Assembly (NCBI RefSeq): GCF_947241705.1
Contig: NC_079259.1
Coordinates: 682,001 to 746,000, forward strand
Direction of reading: 5' to 3'
DNA length: 64,000 nt
DNA from: Saccharomyces mikatae IFO 1815
Lineage: Eukaryota > Ascomycota > Saccharomycetes > Saccharomycetales > Saccharomycetaceae
Part shown: piece after piece, positions 1 through 15,200 of the stretch
Layout: the number at the start of each line of letters is the position of its first letter
Position numbering within the stretch: the stretch's first letter is position 1
Program-made: the position numbers and the translations under genes
Notes under the pieces: generated by a model
Told to the model about the DNA's origin: nothing
What the model saw: only the letters and a program-made list of their open reading frames with translations
Databases searched by the model: none

Positions 1-664
1 CACCAGTGTACATTCCATGAACGTGCACATAACTTCTCCTTCAATAGAAAAGGAACTGACGGATGAACAGATTTTACAAGAGGCTTCGAAAGCTCCTGCA
101 GGTTCAATGCCGTCGATTGATTTTCCTCGTTCCTTATTTTTGAAAGGTTTCTTTTCTGTCCAAACAACCTCATCGAAGCCTTTACCAATTGTCAGATACA
201 AAATCATGTTTGTACTGAAAAAAATGCATATAGATTTCAAGGAAGTTAAGGGTGGGTTCATTTGTATACAAAGGTTTTTCTCTAGTAATGCGGAAGCAAA
301 GAGAGAAGAGACTCCAAGGTCCATCATGCCGGTTTCATATCATGGCTCTGTCAGGCGTCAAGGATCTAATAAATATTCACCCTCCTCTCCTTTAACGACT
401 AATTCTACTCACCAAAGGAAGTCATCTATTACTGAGACCTATACAGACGATAAGCACTCCGGAACTTCATTGGAGAATATTCGCCAACAAAGTGATGAAA
501 GCGAAAGCATGGCGACAAGAGAGAAAGAACCCATCAAATTTGAAATCCATATTGTCAAGGTACGTATTGTTGGTTTAGCCGGTGTGCATTTTAAGAAAAT
601 TTCTGGGAACACTTGGATGTATAAAGAACTGGCTTCTAGTATATTAAAAGAACTAAACTTATAG
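1..664 (+). CDS. KIN1: Kin1 Ser/Thr protein kinase, C-terminal part (5' truncated by window)
   Basis: The reading frame is already open at base 2 and ends at the TAG at 662-664, so this is the last ~220 codons of a longer gene. The visible protein holds a Ser/Thr-rich linker (about residues 95-165 of the fragment) and ends in a KA1-type (kinase-associated 1) module. Its last strand-helix reads [19 protein letters not shown] followed by a Leu-rich helix. Kin1 is a MARK/PAR-1 family kinase at the plasma membrane, linked to exocytosis and to HAC1 mRNA processing in ER stress; KA1 modules bind acidic phospholipids. The kinase domain lies outside the window. Identity rests on the KA1 sequence plus synteny with INO2 downstream. 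The gene converges on INO2. Confidence 0.93.
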   Translation, partial: TSVHSMNVHITSPSIEKELTDEQILQEASKAPAGSMPSIDFPRSLFLKGFFSVQTTSSKPLPIVRYKIMFVLKKMHIDFKEVKGGFICIQRFFSSNAEAKREETPRSIMPVSYHGSVRRQGSNKYSPSSPLTTNSTHQRKSSITETYTDDKHSGTSLENIRQQSDESESMATREKEPIKFEIHIVKVRIVGLAGVHFKKISGNTWMYKELASSILKELNL

Positions 665-1320
665 GCGATATATTTTTTGAGAACTACGGCTTACATTTTC
701 TGATATTCTTGAAAAAGAGTATCCTTTCGATAGAAGTTTATATATTCGCATAGATTCTTTCTATTCTTTTTGTGATAAAAAATAATAGAATGGACCTAAG
801 TAGATATCCAATAGTTTATACTTTTGTCTCTTTTTACCAATCTTTTTGTTTAAATATTGTCACGTATTTCACAAAACTAATAGTTCGTTACTAATAGATA
901 TTTATATGTGGAGTTGTCATTATCTTGTGCTATCAAAACATGAATTGTTTATGATAGAAAAAAGTGTAAAACTGCACTATGATAATATAACACTTAACAG
1001 TGGATATGATTAGGCGCCGTATGGAGTCATTTGCTTCGAGGAATATACCACACATATGCCGTTATGAAAGTTCACTTCTGCAGAACTGTCACTGTCACTG
1101 TCCTCGGAAATTCTTATTTATTAATTAAAGGAGACCAGTAATGGCCGTTGGCTAAATGTATCTTACTCTTCGGTTAGAGATATGGCCTTCCTCTATTGAG
1201 TGGCTTAGGATCAGTATATTTACAGGACCAGTTTTGCAATAGTAGGATATTTTCGTCCATGTATATATAACTGAATTGGTCTAGCAGAGTGAATTTTTAC
1301 TGTTGGTAGCTTGACCAGTT
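665..1320. other. KIN1-INO2 convergent intergenic region
   Basis: This 656-bp AT-rich gap lies between two 3' ends. It contains T-rich and TATATA-type stretches expected of yeast 3'-end formation on both strands. There is no plausible ORF, tRNA or LTR sequence. The best origin-consensus matches are only 9/11 (near 691 and 898), so I call nothing further here. Confidence 0.6.
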
Positions 1321-2232
1321 CTATGACTCATCCAAGATGTGTTGCAGCGCTTCATTTGCGCTTCTGATGGACTTGATGTCGTTCATTACACATGTAAGTA
1401 GGATATGTTTGGGGATTCTTTTTCCGTTTTCCTTCGATGGAGTCTTTACCGATTTGATCAGCTTTTCAAAGGCTTCCTTGGTGTTTATTCTTCGTATCTT
1501 CTCCATTTGGACGTGTTTCCATTTCCTTATCTTAACAGGATCGTCTTCGATATTAGCCGGGATATCAGAATCTGGAATTTTTATCTCAGGTACTGAAAAT
1601 GGTGGTGGGTTGTAGTGATTATGGTTAGTGGGCTGGTGAGGCCCCTCCCTGGCTGTGAATTCAGTTGATACATCCACTAAGCTTGTGTGCAACTCCCTCG
1701 TGTTATTATGCAAGTTTGTTCCAATTCGCCTTTGATTTGTTTCTGAATATTTATGCTGCTTGTTCGGTGATTTTGCATAAGGTTGTACTTCAGGGCTCAT
1801 AGAAGTATTAGAGGACATCATATCCTGCGAGATTAAGTTGTCCAAGAATTGTTCAATGGCGTTCGATTCGTTGGTACTTAATAATCCGGAACTGGAAGGA
1901 GAGAGTTTGAGACCTAGAGTATGATCAAACCCCATACTTGGCTGATTGGAAGTATGGTTCGGATAATGTGCATGAGAATGCAAAGAAGAATGGTGAGTTT
2001 GGTTATCAGTAGGTATAATCTCCATGTGTGAGGGTTGCACCGCTAAATTAGGAACCACACCGAGTTCATGTGCTAATAGGGGCGGAGATGCTGTACTAAA
2101 CGTATTTTCATGTATATGAGTAGATACTTGGTCATCAAAGTTACTGCTGAGCATTTGATAAGCAGTCTCGAAGTCTATATCATTGTCCAGATCTAAGATA
2201 CCCAGTAATTCGTTTCCCGTTGCTTGTTGCAT
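1321..2232 (-). CDS. INO2: Ino2 bHLH transcription activator of phospholipid genes
   Basis: 303 residues, against 304 in S. cerevisiae. With Ino4, Ino2 binds inositol/choline-responsive elements (UASINO, core CATGTGAAAT) and activates INO1, CHO1 and other phospholipid genes; Opi1 represses through it. The start MQQATGNELLGILDLDNDID is an acidic-hydrophobic activation domain. A second block around 115-137 (Ser/Asn/Leu-rich, EQFLDNLISQ) matches the second activation/Opi1-contact region. The basic helix-loop-helix occupies about 236-300 (RKWKHVQMEKIRRINTKEAF, then the loop and helix 2). The middle (140-220) is poorly conserved and Asn/His-rich, as expected of a linker. The ATG at 2232 is preceded by an overlapping uORF, and an ICRE lies about 150 bp upstream. 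It converges on KIN1 and diverges from YDR124W. Confidence 0.96.
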   Translation of the reverse strand: MQQATGNELLGILDLDNDIDFETAYQMLSSNFDDQVSTHIHENTFSTASPPLLAHELGVVPNLAVQPSHMEIIPTDNQTHHSSLHSHAHYPNHTSNQPSMGFDHTLGLKLSPSSSGLLSTNESNAIEQFLDNLISQDMMSSNTSMSPEVQPYAKSPNKQHKYSETNQRRIGTNLHNNTRELHTSLVDVSTEFTAREGPHQPTNHNHYNPPPFSVPEIKIPDSDIPANIEDDPVKIRKWKHVQMEKIRRINTKEAFEKLIKSVKTPSKENGKRIPKHILLTCVMNDIKSIRSANEALQHILDES

Positions 2233-2252
2233 TCTTCCCTCTGCTGTTCCAT
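2193..2252 (-). promoter_or_regulatory. INO2 leader uORF overlapping the INO2 start
   Basis: An ATG at 2252-2250, 20 nt upstream of and out of frame with the INO2 ATG, opens 19 codons (MEQQREECNKQRETNYWVS) and ends at a TAG at 2195-2193, inside INO2. Ribosomes starting here would pass the INO2 start, so the uORF should lower INO2 translation. A repressive INO2 uORF has been reported in S. cerevisiae; that the same arrangement is seen here is my inference from memory. Confidence 0.7.
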
Positions 2253-3117
2253 GTATTTATCTCTTGCACGTCAAAGAGACTGAATCAAGCCAATTTCAAA
2301 TTGCTTATTCTGTCAACCAATGACACCAAATAGTAATTTCAACCAGATATGATGAGATGAGCCTTTAATCATTTGAAAAAAATTCACATGTGTTGTACTT
2401 GGACAGGTAGCAACGCCTTGCCGATGACGGGGGAAAACAGAGAACCGGCAAATTTTGCACCACCTGGTGGGAAAAGGTTGGTGACTATCTGCTGCACGAG
2501 GAAAGCTGATTCAACGGAAACGCGCACAAAGAGCATTAGGGACTGGCAAATGCAGCATGTTGAAGGACATTGTTGGGAAATCCAGTTTGGGTTGTGGTGC
2601 GTTTTTATGCTTTTACCGCTTGTCGCTAGCGTATACGTGATTTCGAATAGCCCATGTATTTATGGCAAGCGTCAAGATTACAATATTAGAATGGATAGAG
2701 ATACGTAGCTAATCTACGCTACCAAGTAAGCAAACCAAGAAAAATTTCGGAGGGGAAGAAGTTCTTTTAATGGCAGATCTTCTTATTTGAAAATGGCAAG
2801 GGGCTATGGCTCGATGCAGAACTTTTTTTTCTATTCTTGAAGAGACCATGCTGCAGTTGCATCGTAGTTGTTTCGTATTGTCGTAGCGATCCCGCGATCT
2901 GAGACGTACCTGAAGCGGTGCCTCTGAAGTCTCTGTGGAAAGCTGATTGCTATGGGTACATGAATTTGAAGAGATGGCTCAATTGAGTTATTTGCAATAG
3001 AAACTTATATTCTCTGCTTTTGCGTCTGCTTATATAAAGGATATAATGCGTATTTGTAGACGTGTGTTTGCGTATATATTAGTCTTTAGACAGTTAGCTC
3101 AAGTGCACACGTATGCT
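2253..3117. other. INO2-YDR124W divergent intergenic region
   Basis: About 865 bp. It holds the INO2 leader and ICRE at the left, then a locally GC-richer stretch (about 2400-2650) in which a frame stays open without looking coding. At the right, the TATA-like element TATATAAA at 3031-3038 probably serves YDR124W. No tRNA or LTR is visible. Confidence 0.5.
2383..2390 (-). promoter_or_regulatory. ICRE/UASINO (Ino2-Ino4 site) in the INO2 promoter
   Basis: TTCACATG on the plus strand gives CATGTGAATT when read toward INO2, which is 9 of 10 positions of the UASINO consensus CATGTGAAAT and contains the CANNTG core. It lies 151-158 bp upstream of the INO2 ATG. INO2 autoregulation through such an element is known in S. 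cerevisiae. Confidence 0.7.
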
Positions 3118-4086
3118 ATGGATGAGCTTAGAGGGGCGCTGGCGCTGCTAAATGGTCTAGGATATGAATTTATGGTGTTCATAAGAGAGAAAGACCACCT
3201 AAGAAGCGAGTCGATTGAAAACAACTTCTTTTCAGAGAGTTTCATATCATCTTCATTTGGAAGAAACCCTCCATTAACGTTCTATCCGCAGATAAATCGG
3301 AAAACAATGACAGTTTATGAAACAAATTACCAACCAACAATAATAATACCGTTAGATCAGCCCATACTAATGCAGGATTATTTGTACGCCGCTTTTAAGT
3401 TATTAAGACAGGTGCCGTGTAAGGCAATCGCTAAGCTATGGATAAAGATAATTGAGCCAAGGAAGAAGACCAGGTTCCCATATATCAAAGGGGATGCTAA
3501 AAAACCAGCGTGGTGGCCCAAGGAGGTAGAGCATAAAGAGCCAGACCACCTGCACAAGGCAGATCGGCTGAAATTGATGTGCACTATAATAATGAATGTT
3601 TTACCGCAATTGCCCTCCAAGCTCGAGATTTTAGATGAGCTTGTAAGATTGACCGTATCAATGACCATTCTTAAAAGAGAAAAGGTGAAAAGAGTAGTCA
3701 TGAAGAATGTTTTCGAAATTGCAAAATGTTTGTGTGACAGAGATTCCAAACGTGAGATCATAACACTTGATGATCTAAATGACTTGGCCAAAAAACATAA
3801 AGAATCATATTATCGTCATCGGTTGAATGTCGATGAAACGACCACTATGAGAGAAAAGTTTTCACACGTTTCGGATAGAGATAATTCTTCGTGCTCAAGG
3901 CTTCCTTCAATGAAAGGAAATCGCACAGAATATCTATCCAGGGAACATTCGGAATACCTTGAATCAAATAGCGTATCCCGGTTAGAAAAAGTAGTTGATT
4001 TCGATCCGCTACTCCTTACCAGACTGGATGAATTAAGCAGCAGTGATTCGTTAGATAGCAGCGACGACCCTCGGTATTTTGCATAA
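3118..4086 (+). CDS. YDR124W: YDR124W-like protein of unknown function
   Basis: 322 residues from the ATG at 3118, close to the 324 I recall for S. cerevisiae. An in-frame ATG at 3046 would add 24 residues, but the TATA-like box at 3031 is only 15 bp before it. Yeast mRNAs usually start 40-120 bp past the TATA box, which favours 3118. The protein is basic and helical. It has a conserved N-terminal half ([20 protein letters not shown] at the start), a WWPKEVEH segment near the middle, and an acidic Ser/Asp-rich tail ([11 protein letters not shown]). No known domain or membrane segment is apparent. In S. cerevisiae the gene is reported to be induced by mating pheromone; I saw only an imperfect pheromone element (TGTTTCG) upstream. 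Function unknown. Confidence 0.85.
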   Translation: MDELRGALALLNGLGYEFMVFIREKDHLRSESIENNFFSESFISSSFGRNPPLTFYPQINRKTMTVYETNYQPTIIIPLDQPILMQDYLYAAFKLLRQVPCKAIAKLWIKIIEPRKKTRFPYIKGDAKKPAWWPKEVEHKEPDHLHKADRLKLMCTIIMNVLPQLPSKLEILDELVRLTVSMTILKREKVKRVVMKNVFEIAKCLCDRDSKREIITLDDLNDLAKKHKESYYRHRLNVDETTTMREKFSHVSDRDNSSCSRLPSMKGNRTEYLSREHSEYLESNSVSRLEKVVDFDPLLLTRLDELSSSDSLDSSDDPRYFA

Positions 4087-4214
4087 AACTTTCAGAGCAT
4101 GAAGAAGACGTGGAAGAGGACAAAAAAAATATACGTAGTATAAATAGGAAATAGGTTGATGTAATAATGCTGCTACACGTTCTCCGAGTATTTTTTGGCT
4201 TGATTTAGATGTGA

Positions 4215-5552
4215 TCAAGGCAACTTAGGATCCTCTGATAAGAATGACACGATTGATTGATTGAACGATAGCGGGTTATCTAAGAAAAGATTGTGACCAG
4301 ATGAAGGTATCTCTAAATAACTTGCTTTTTCTAAACAGTTTCCTAAACTGTTCAAGTTTTCGACCATGAGCATGCCGGCTTTTTTATTCATCCAATCATA
4401 TTGCCCATATACTACCATCAGTTTTCTGACATTTAAATAATGCAGAGAATCCATCAAAGGATCCTTCGCTAAAATACACCTTGAAAATAATCCTTTGAAA
4501 ATTTCTGTTGTAACCTCCGGTATACCTCCCTTACCATAAAACAATTCAAAGATATATTCTTTGTACGCTAACGATGGAACTCGACTGTACGCTGCCATTA
4601 TATAATTCCAACATAATTTAGCTCCTACTGGACCCATCATTCTTAGTAATTGAAATTGTCGTTCAAATAAATATTTAGGAATCATATTTCTTTTCGAGTA
4701 AAACTTAGAGCTTGGATCTTCGAAGCCAATAGTATAAAGAGTGTTTGAGCGAAAATTATTATTTATCGACCATATATTCCTTTCCACTCCTAGCGGGGAT
4801 ACCAAACAAAGTTTCTCTACTGAATTAGGATATTTAGCAGCATACTTGAAAGATAAGTATCCACCAAAAGAATGCCCCACGATATTCACCTTGCCTAGTT
4901 TATTGTCAATGCGCCATTGTTCGATTTTGTCGAGATAAAAGTCCTCATACATTTGGATTACGAATTTATGATGATTCAGGTTTATTGTATATGGAATCTT
5001 GAACTTATTTTTTCCAGTGAATTCAATATCCAAAGGTAAAGGTGTCGTCGCATTGATTTCTAATGGCGGTATCGAAGACAATCCGCTTGCTGGCAGATCA
5101 ATTGAGTATAGATTTTGGATGTGTTTGGAGAGACCCGGATAATTTCTGAAAAAAGACATTGAAGAAGCAGCGTAACCGTGTATCAGTAATGTAGGTGTCA
5201 AAACAGTACTTGCCTTTTCGTTTCGAAAATGCCACTGATTTATTTCATCGAATAGCTTGTCGTTATTTTTAGATCCTTCAACATGTACTTGTTCCATGAT
5301 ACACTTCTGTAGTTTCTCTAATCGCTCATACGTTTTACGCGAATTACTCAAATGACTTAACCATAGCTTGAATCCTGATTTTCTGATAGCATTTTCCTCC
5401 TGAGGTCTAAGAATCCTTTCGAGAATTTTTCTCTGGAGACTCTTATCGTGATGTTTCTCTTCAAGCAGAATTCTGCTACTATGAAAGGCTCTGCTCCACT
5501 TGCAACATTTATTTATATACATTCTTTTCTTTCCTAAACCTCCAGAGTCCAC
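4215..5552 (-). CDS. ECM18: Ecm18, mitochondrial alpha/beta-hydrolase of the Ict1/Cld1 family
   Basis: 445 residues. The alpha/beta-hydrolase fold is shown by HGYA at 125-128 (oxyanion loop), GHSFGG at 226-231 (nucleophile Ser228) and a C-terminal catalytic His420 in SSGHNLFLDNP. That His also begins an H-x4-D motif (His420-Asp425), typical of the CGI-58/ABHD5-Ict1 group, whose members include lysophosphatidic acid acyltransferase and cardiolipin phospholipase. The N-terminus (MYINKCCKWSRAFHSSRILL from Met11) is basic and lacks acidic residues, like a mitochondrial presequence. The true start could be Met11 rather than Met1. S. cerevisiae ECM18 (about 453 aa) is linked to cell-wall phenotypes; its substrate is not established. 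It diverges from SWF1. Confidence 0.92.
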   Translation of the reverse strand: MDSGGLGKKRMYINKCCKWSRAFHSSRILLEEKHHDKSLQRKILERILRPQEENAIRKSGFKLWLSHLSNSRKTYERLEKLQKCIMEQVHVEGSKNNDKLFDEINQWHFRNEKASTVLTPTLLIHGYAASSMSFFRNYPGLSKHIQNLYSIDLPASGLSSIPPLEINATTPLPLDIEFTGKNKFKIPYTINLNHHKFVIQMYEDFYLDKIEQWRIDNKLGKVNIVGHSFGGYLSFKYAAKYPNSVEKLCLVSPLGVERNIWSINNNFRSNTLYTIGFEDPSSKFYSKRNMIPKYLFERQFQLLRMMGPVGAKLCWNYIMAAYSRVPSLAYKEYIFELFYGKGGIPEVTTEIFKGLFSRCILAKDPLMDSLHYLNVRKLMVVYGQYDWMNKKAGMLMVENLNSLGNCLEKASYLEIPSSGHNLFLDNPLSFNQSIVSFLSEDPKLP

Positions 5553-5959
5553 TTTGGTATATCTGTGAAGACAGTCTAGTAAGGATTAAAATAGCTTCTA
5601 TATTCTTGGGAACAACCGGATATTTTAAAGGAAATCGCTGTTTCAAACAAAAAAAAATATTGTTTTGTTCTGAAATCAAATTGTTAAAACAAAAGAGACT
5701 TGTTCGACAGGAATTACCACTTTGGAGTTATCTACTATTTAATCTGAAATCACCTTTAACAGGTTTCACATATTTATTTACTTGTAAATAATACATTATA
5801 TAATGTACTGTTTGGTAAATACTACAACGTTACTTTACTCTCATGGCGTTTGTTGCTATCTATAAATCCAGTAATAAAGTACACTTCGCTTCCTTCAAAA
5901 AAATCTTCAATATAACAACAGAATACGACCTTTGCTTTCTAAAATGAAAAGAGCAAACA
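5553..5959. other. ECM18-SWF1 divergent promoter region
   Basis: 407 bp between two start codons. It is AT-rich, with A-runs near 5650 and 5898 and a TATA-like stretch around 5796-5803. I found no exact match to a well-known yeast factor site. Confidence 0.5.
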
Positions 5960-6967
5960 ATGTCATGGAATGTGCTGTTTGTACTGTTAGTGGGGGTTGT
6001 AGTATTGATATTGCTTTCCCCAGTATTCAAGTCAACATGGCCATTTTCGACCTTCTACCGTAATGTGTTTCAGCCCTTTATTGCCGATGACCAAAAATAT
6101 CGCTGGAAGTTCCATTTGGTACCCATTTTCTACACTTTAATTTACCTATACCTAGTATATACATACCATACGAGAGTGGAGTGGCTAGTCAGGAGTGAAC
6201 TCTTTCTTTGCGAACGGATACTTGTAGTACCGATCATCACACTAGCACCGATAGCATGTGGGATTCTGGTCATGGTTACTAAAGCAGAAGATTCATACCA
6301 CCATAAACCAGGTTCAACAGAAAAATATCCCTACGATTACTTGCTGTATTATCCTGTCGTAAAGTGTTCGACATGCCATATTATCAAACCTGCTAGGTCC
6401 AAACATTGTAGTATATGCAATCGATGCATTCTGGTTGCTGACCATCACTGTATTTGGGTAAATAACTGCATCGGAAAGGGAAACTACCTTCAATTTTACC
6501 TTTTCCTAATTTCCAACATATTTTCGCTACTCTATGCTTTTCTAAGACTATGGTGTATTTCTTTGAATAGTAAAACGGCACTTCCCAGAGCTGTTTTGAC
6601 TCTAACCATACTGTGTGGATGTTTCACTATCATCTGCATTATTTTCACATATCTCCAATTGACTATTGTTAGGGAGGGAATGACTACAAATGAGCAAGAT
6701 AAATGGTATACCATTCAAGAGTATATGAGAGAAGGGAAACTGGTTAGGTCATTGAATGATAATTGTCAGTCTTGGTTTCTAAAACTCACAGAAGATGATA
6801 CTACCAAACTTACCCAAGACCAACATGCTACATTTTATAGCACCAACGCCTACGACCATAAGCAGTACAACCTAGCACACTACATTACGATTAAAGACGC
6901 ATCAGAAATTTCGAATATATATGACAAGGGCACCTTCTTGGCCAACTTTACAGATTTAATACAGTGA
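5960..6967 (+). CDS. SWF1: Swf1 DHHC palmitoyltransferase
   Basis: 335 residues (336 in S. cerevisiae). It transfers palmitate to cysteines next to the membrane span of SNAREs such as Snc1, Syn8 and Tlg1, at the ER. The cysteine-rich DHHC domain runs about 135-185: [20 protein letters not shown], then DHHC at 161-164 with catalytic Cys164, followed by [11 protein letters not shown]. Hydrophobic segments at about 3-20, 51-69, 86-106, 176-197 and 210-232 fit the usual membrane-spanning DHHC topology with the catalytic loop in the cytosol. The ATG at 5960 is preceded by an A-rich context (GCAAACA). The ARO1 promoter begins right after its stop codon. Confidence 0.96.
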   Translation: MSWNVLFVLLVGVVVLILLSPVFKSTWPFSTFYRNVFQPFIADDQKYRWKFHLVPIFYTLIYLYLVYTYHTRVEWLVRSELFLCERILVVPIITLAPIACGILVMVTKAEDSYHHKPGSTEKYPYDYLLYYPVVKCSTCHIIKPARSKHCSICNRCILVADHHCIWVNNCIGKGNYLQFYLFLISNIFSLLYAFLRLWCISLNSKTALPRAVLTLTILCGCFTIICIIFTYLQLTIVREGMTTNEQDKWYTIQEYMREGKLVRSLNDNCQSWFLKLTEDDTTKLTQDQHATFYSTNAYDHKQYNLAHYITIKDASEISNIYDKGTFLANFTDLIQ

Positions 6968-6979
6968 ATTAGCATGCAT

Positions 6980-6988
6980 ATGACTCAT
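6980..6988. promoter_or_regulatory. Gcn4 binding site upstream of ARO1
   Basis: ATGACTCAT is the perfect palindromic Gcn4/AP-1 site. It lies 208 bp upstream of the ARO1 ATG and only 12 bp past the SWF1 stop. ARO1 is a known target of general amino-acid control in S. cerevisiae, so a role in inducing ARO1 during amino-acid starvation is very likely. Confidence 0.85.
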
Positions 6989-7183
6989 CCCGAACATGAT
7001 TTTTTTTTCACTCGGTTTTTTTCTTCACCGCCATAAATTCTAACCGCAAATATGGAACAGATTCATTTGTAGGTGATTCAATGATATAGGATCCAGAACA
7101 TCCAACGGTAACCCTTTGTAATAAGTCACAGCAGTCATTCAAGTTTATATAATCTCCTAGCTGAGAAATCCTACGTAAGATAG

Positions 7184-11962
<4,779 letters not shown>

Positions 11963-12270
11963 GCGACAGCATTCGTTTCTCTTTTGATATTATACAGCAC
12001 TCCTATGATAACTTCACTATGTATAAGTTTTTTAGAAAAGTCAGTGTGACTATGATTACATATGTTAAAAGATCATCCTTTATATTTATTATGTGGCAGG
12101 ACGGGGGTTGCAGATGAGTACAAGTTACCCTTACATCTTATAGGATGATAGTCAAAGAATAACTCATTAGAAGCCATCAAGATATGTAAATCAGCCGACC
12201 ATCCACCTCCCGACTACAGGAAATTTGCATGAAATTACCTCTGGGCTGTACACTCACTAGATAGATAAGC
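11963..12270. other. ARO1-MTC5 intergenic region
   Basis: 308 bp holding the ARO1 3' end and the MTC5 promoter. The left part is AT-rich (TATA-type stretches near 12018 and 12080). A 10/11 match to the origin consensus occurs near 12077, which is too weak to call an ARS. Confidence 0.45.
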
Positions 12271-15200
12271 ATGCACAGTAGTATTAATGACGGTCCGTTT
12301 AATTCGCCAACTTTTGGAAAATCGCTATCCTTAAAAGTAGATGGAGGGTTCAATGCTGTATCCATTAATCCCTCTGGTAGGGATGTTGTTTTGGCCAGTC
12401 GGCAAGGTCTTTACATTATCGATCTGGATGATCCATTTACGCCTCCAAGGTGGTTACATCATATCACACCGTGGCAAGTTGCCGATGTACAATGGTCGCC
12501 GCATCCTGCAAAACCATACTGGATAGTCTCAACATCAAACCAAAAGGCGATTATATGGAATTTAGCAAAATCTTCAGCTAATGCCATTGAATTTGTGCTT
12601 CATGGTCATTCAAGGGCAATCACAGATATAAACTTTAATCCACAACATCCTGATGTTTTAGCTACGTGTTCGGTTGACACGTACGTACATGCTTGGGATA
12701 TGAGAAGTCCACATAGACCATTTTATTCTACAAGTTCATGGAGATCTGCTGCTTCTCAAGTGAAATGGAATTACAAGGACCCAAACGTGCTAGCGTCCTC
12801 ACATGGAAATGACATATTTGTATGGGATTTAAGAAAAGGCTCTACTCCACTTTGCTCTTTGAAAGGCCATGTAAGTTCAGTAAATAGTATAGACTTCAAC
12901 CGGTTCAAATCGACTGAAATCATGTCTAGTTCGAACGATGGAACGGTGAAGTTCTGGGATTATTCAACAAGTACGACAGAGTCAAAAAGGACCGTTACAA
13001 CCAATTTTCCAATTTGGAGAGGGCGTTACCTTCCTTTTGGTGAGGGATATTGTATTATGCCAATGGTTGGAGGTAACAATGCTGTTTATTTAGTTAATCT
13101 ATGCGACGACGATGATAATGAAGAAAATAAGAAGACAAAACTTCAGCCAATATATGCATTCAAAGGACATAGTGACCGAGTAATTGATTTTCTTTGGAGA
13201 TCAAGACATACGTACAATGGAGATTACGATGACCGTGAATTCCAGTTGGTTACTTGGTCTAAAGATTGTGATTTGAAACTATGGCCACTGTCTGATAATA
13301 TATATGAGAAAGTAAATTTTGACAGACATAAAAGACTCGAAGAGAAATTTCCAGATTATGATTATTGTTCGTACAATAAAGAACCTGAAAATAGAGAAAA
13401 TGTCCAAAAAAATCAATTCAAGCGCATACGAGAAAACTTTGTGACATCATCAGGCTTAAAAACAAGTAAGACCAACCATATCACATGGCTCTCAGGTATT
13501 AGAATGAATAGGGACAATTCACAAGAGGATTTATTCAACGATACCAAAATCCAGAATTTAGGGGAAGAAGTAAGTGCCATTGGTCACAAATTCCCGAAAG
13601 TCGTTTTTGAGAAGATTTCCGTGTCCACACGAGAATTGTGTCTGACACTTAATGGTCCCTGGTCAGAAGCAAATCTTGAAGAGTATGTCTTCTTGCGTAT
13701 AAGTATCAATTTTCCGCCCAACTATCCAAACAAAGGGAACCCTCCTAAATTTGTAATTGAGGAGAACGCAAATCTAACCGTGAAAAAGAGGCAAGAAATA
13801 CTGTCCAATTTATCAACTATTGGCCAAAAGTATACGAACTCAAACCTTTACTGTTTGGAACCATGTATACGATTTGTCTTAGGCGAGAAAGTTAGCTTGG
13901 AAGACATTGAAGAAGGACAAGAGCCCTTACTAAATTTCGATATTGCAGACCATATAGATTTTGAGGAGTTATCGTCTTTAGACAGTTCATATTCTGATTC
14001 TCAAAATCTGGAAAATCTTTCTTCGCAATCAGATACAGAGTCATATAAAGAAGCACTGGTATTCCCAGATACGTCGAATCCAGGTTTGAATTTTGGGAGA
14101 AATCTAGCTCTTGATACGACACCTGTTCCAAATGGATGTGGATCTTGTTGGACTGCAACGGGCCAACTTTTCTGCTTCTTTGCAAATGACAAAAAACCTG
14201 AAAAAAAGCAAAATGCAATAATTAAACTATCTCAAAAGGATACAGGAGTAGAGAAGCATCCGTTTAAGGTTGAGCCCAAAGTTTTGTACGATAAGGAAGT
14301 TGACAATAATGGTGTCACTACTGTTGAGGAATCAGAGGCTCGCCCTAAGCGTTATGTTGACACTTTAGGCGTAGGAGGTAGTGCTTATGGTGATTCCAGA
14401 ACATACTCTGACGACGAGTCGTCATCCGATGACTCTTTTGACAGTGTCGCAGATGATTGGGATGATATACTAAGAAACGACATAATAGTAAGAACCAAAA
14501 TTCCAATGCTAAATGGTAATTTCAGAGCTTTCAGCTCGGTACATTCTGAATCAGGAAAAACGGTAGAATCTACTAAAAAAAATAAAAACCTGGTAGTTTG
14601 CAAAGATTTTAGCAGATTGCTAAGTGATCGTAAGGAATTGGCGCTAGAATACTTATTCATGGATGTTACGCCTGAAGAGTTTGCTAGAAACAACGCCTTA
14701 GTTGCAGAGAAATTCGAGCTTGACGAAATTAGCCACTGTTGGCAAATATTATCTGATATGTTAATAGATCAAACTGATTGCGATCCTTATACGACCATGT
14801 GGAACAATCATCCTATGGGGATAAAATGGTTTATAAAGGAAGCAATTATCTACTTTGAAAGGCAACAAAATTTACAGATGTTGGCTATGCTATGCTGTGT
14901 TATATTAAGTGCCCGAAAAAAAAAGAGCTCAGCTAAAAATACAAACAGGTATTTTGGGGAAGAGTTAGAGAATATGGAAGGGACTATTGTATTTAATGAT
15001 AATGAAAGTCAAAATACATCATTTTGGAAAGGTTCAGATGCTTTTTCGACTAGATCCAGAAGTAGTACTGTAACACCTAATTGCTCTGGTCCTCATTTAA
15101 GAGGGACAAACATCCACGGAGGAGACAATTCTTCAATAAGGTCTGACGAGTACCATGCTAGATTAAGGACGCACAACACTTTTAGTGGCGGTAGTAGATT

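Noticed and set aside
2373-2708. 111-codon frame between INO2 and YDR124W with a hydrophobic stretch
   Set aside because: It begins with TTG, its first ATG overlaps the INO2 response element, and I know of no homolog. Probably a chance frame in locally GC-richer promoter DNA.
12077-12087. 10/11 match to the yeast origin (ACS) consensus; similar 10/11 matches elsewhere, for example near 18461 and 55565
   Set aside because: Such matches are frequent in AT-rich DNA. With no perfect 11/11 match or B elements recognised, I do not call an origin.
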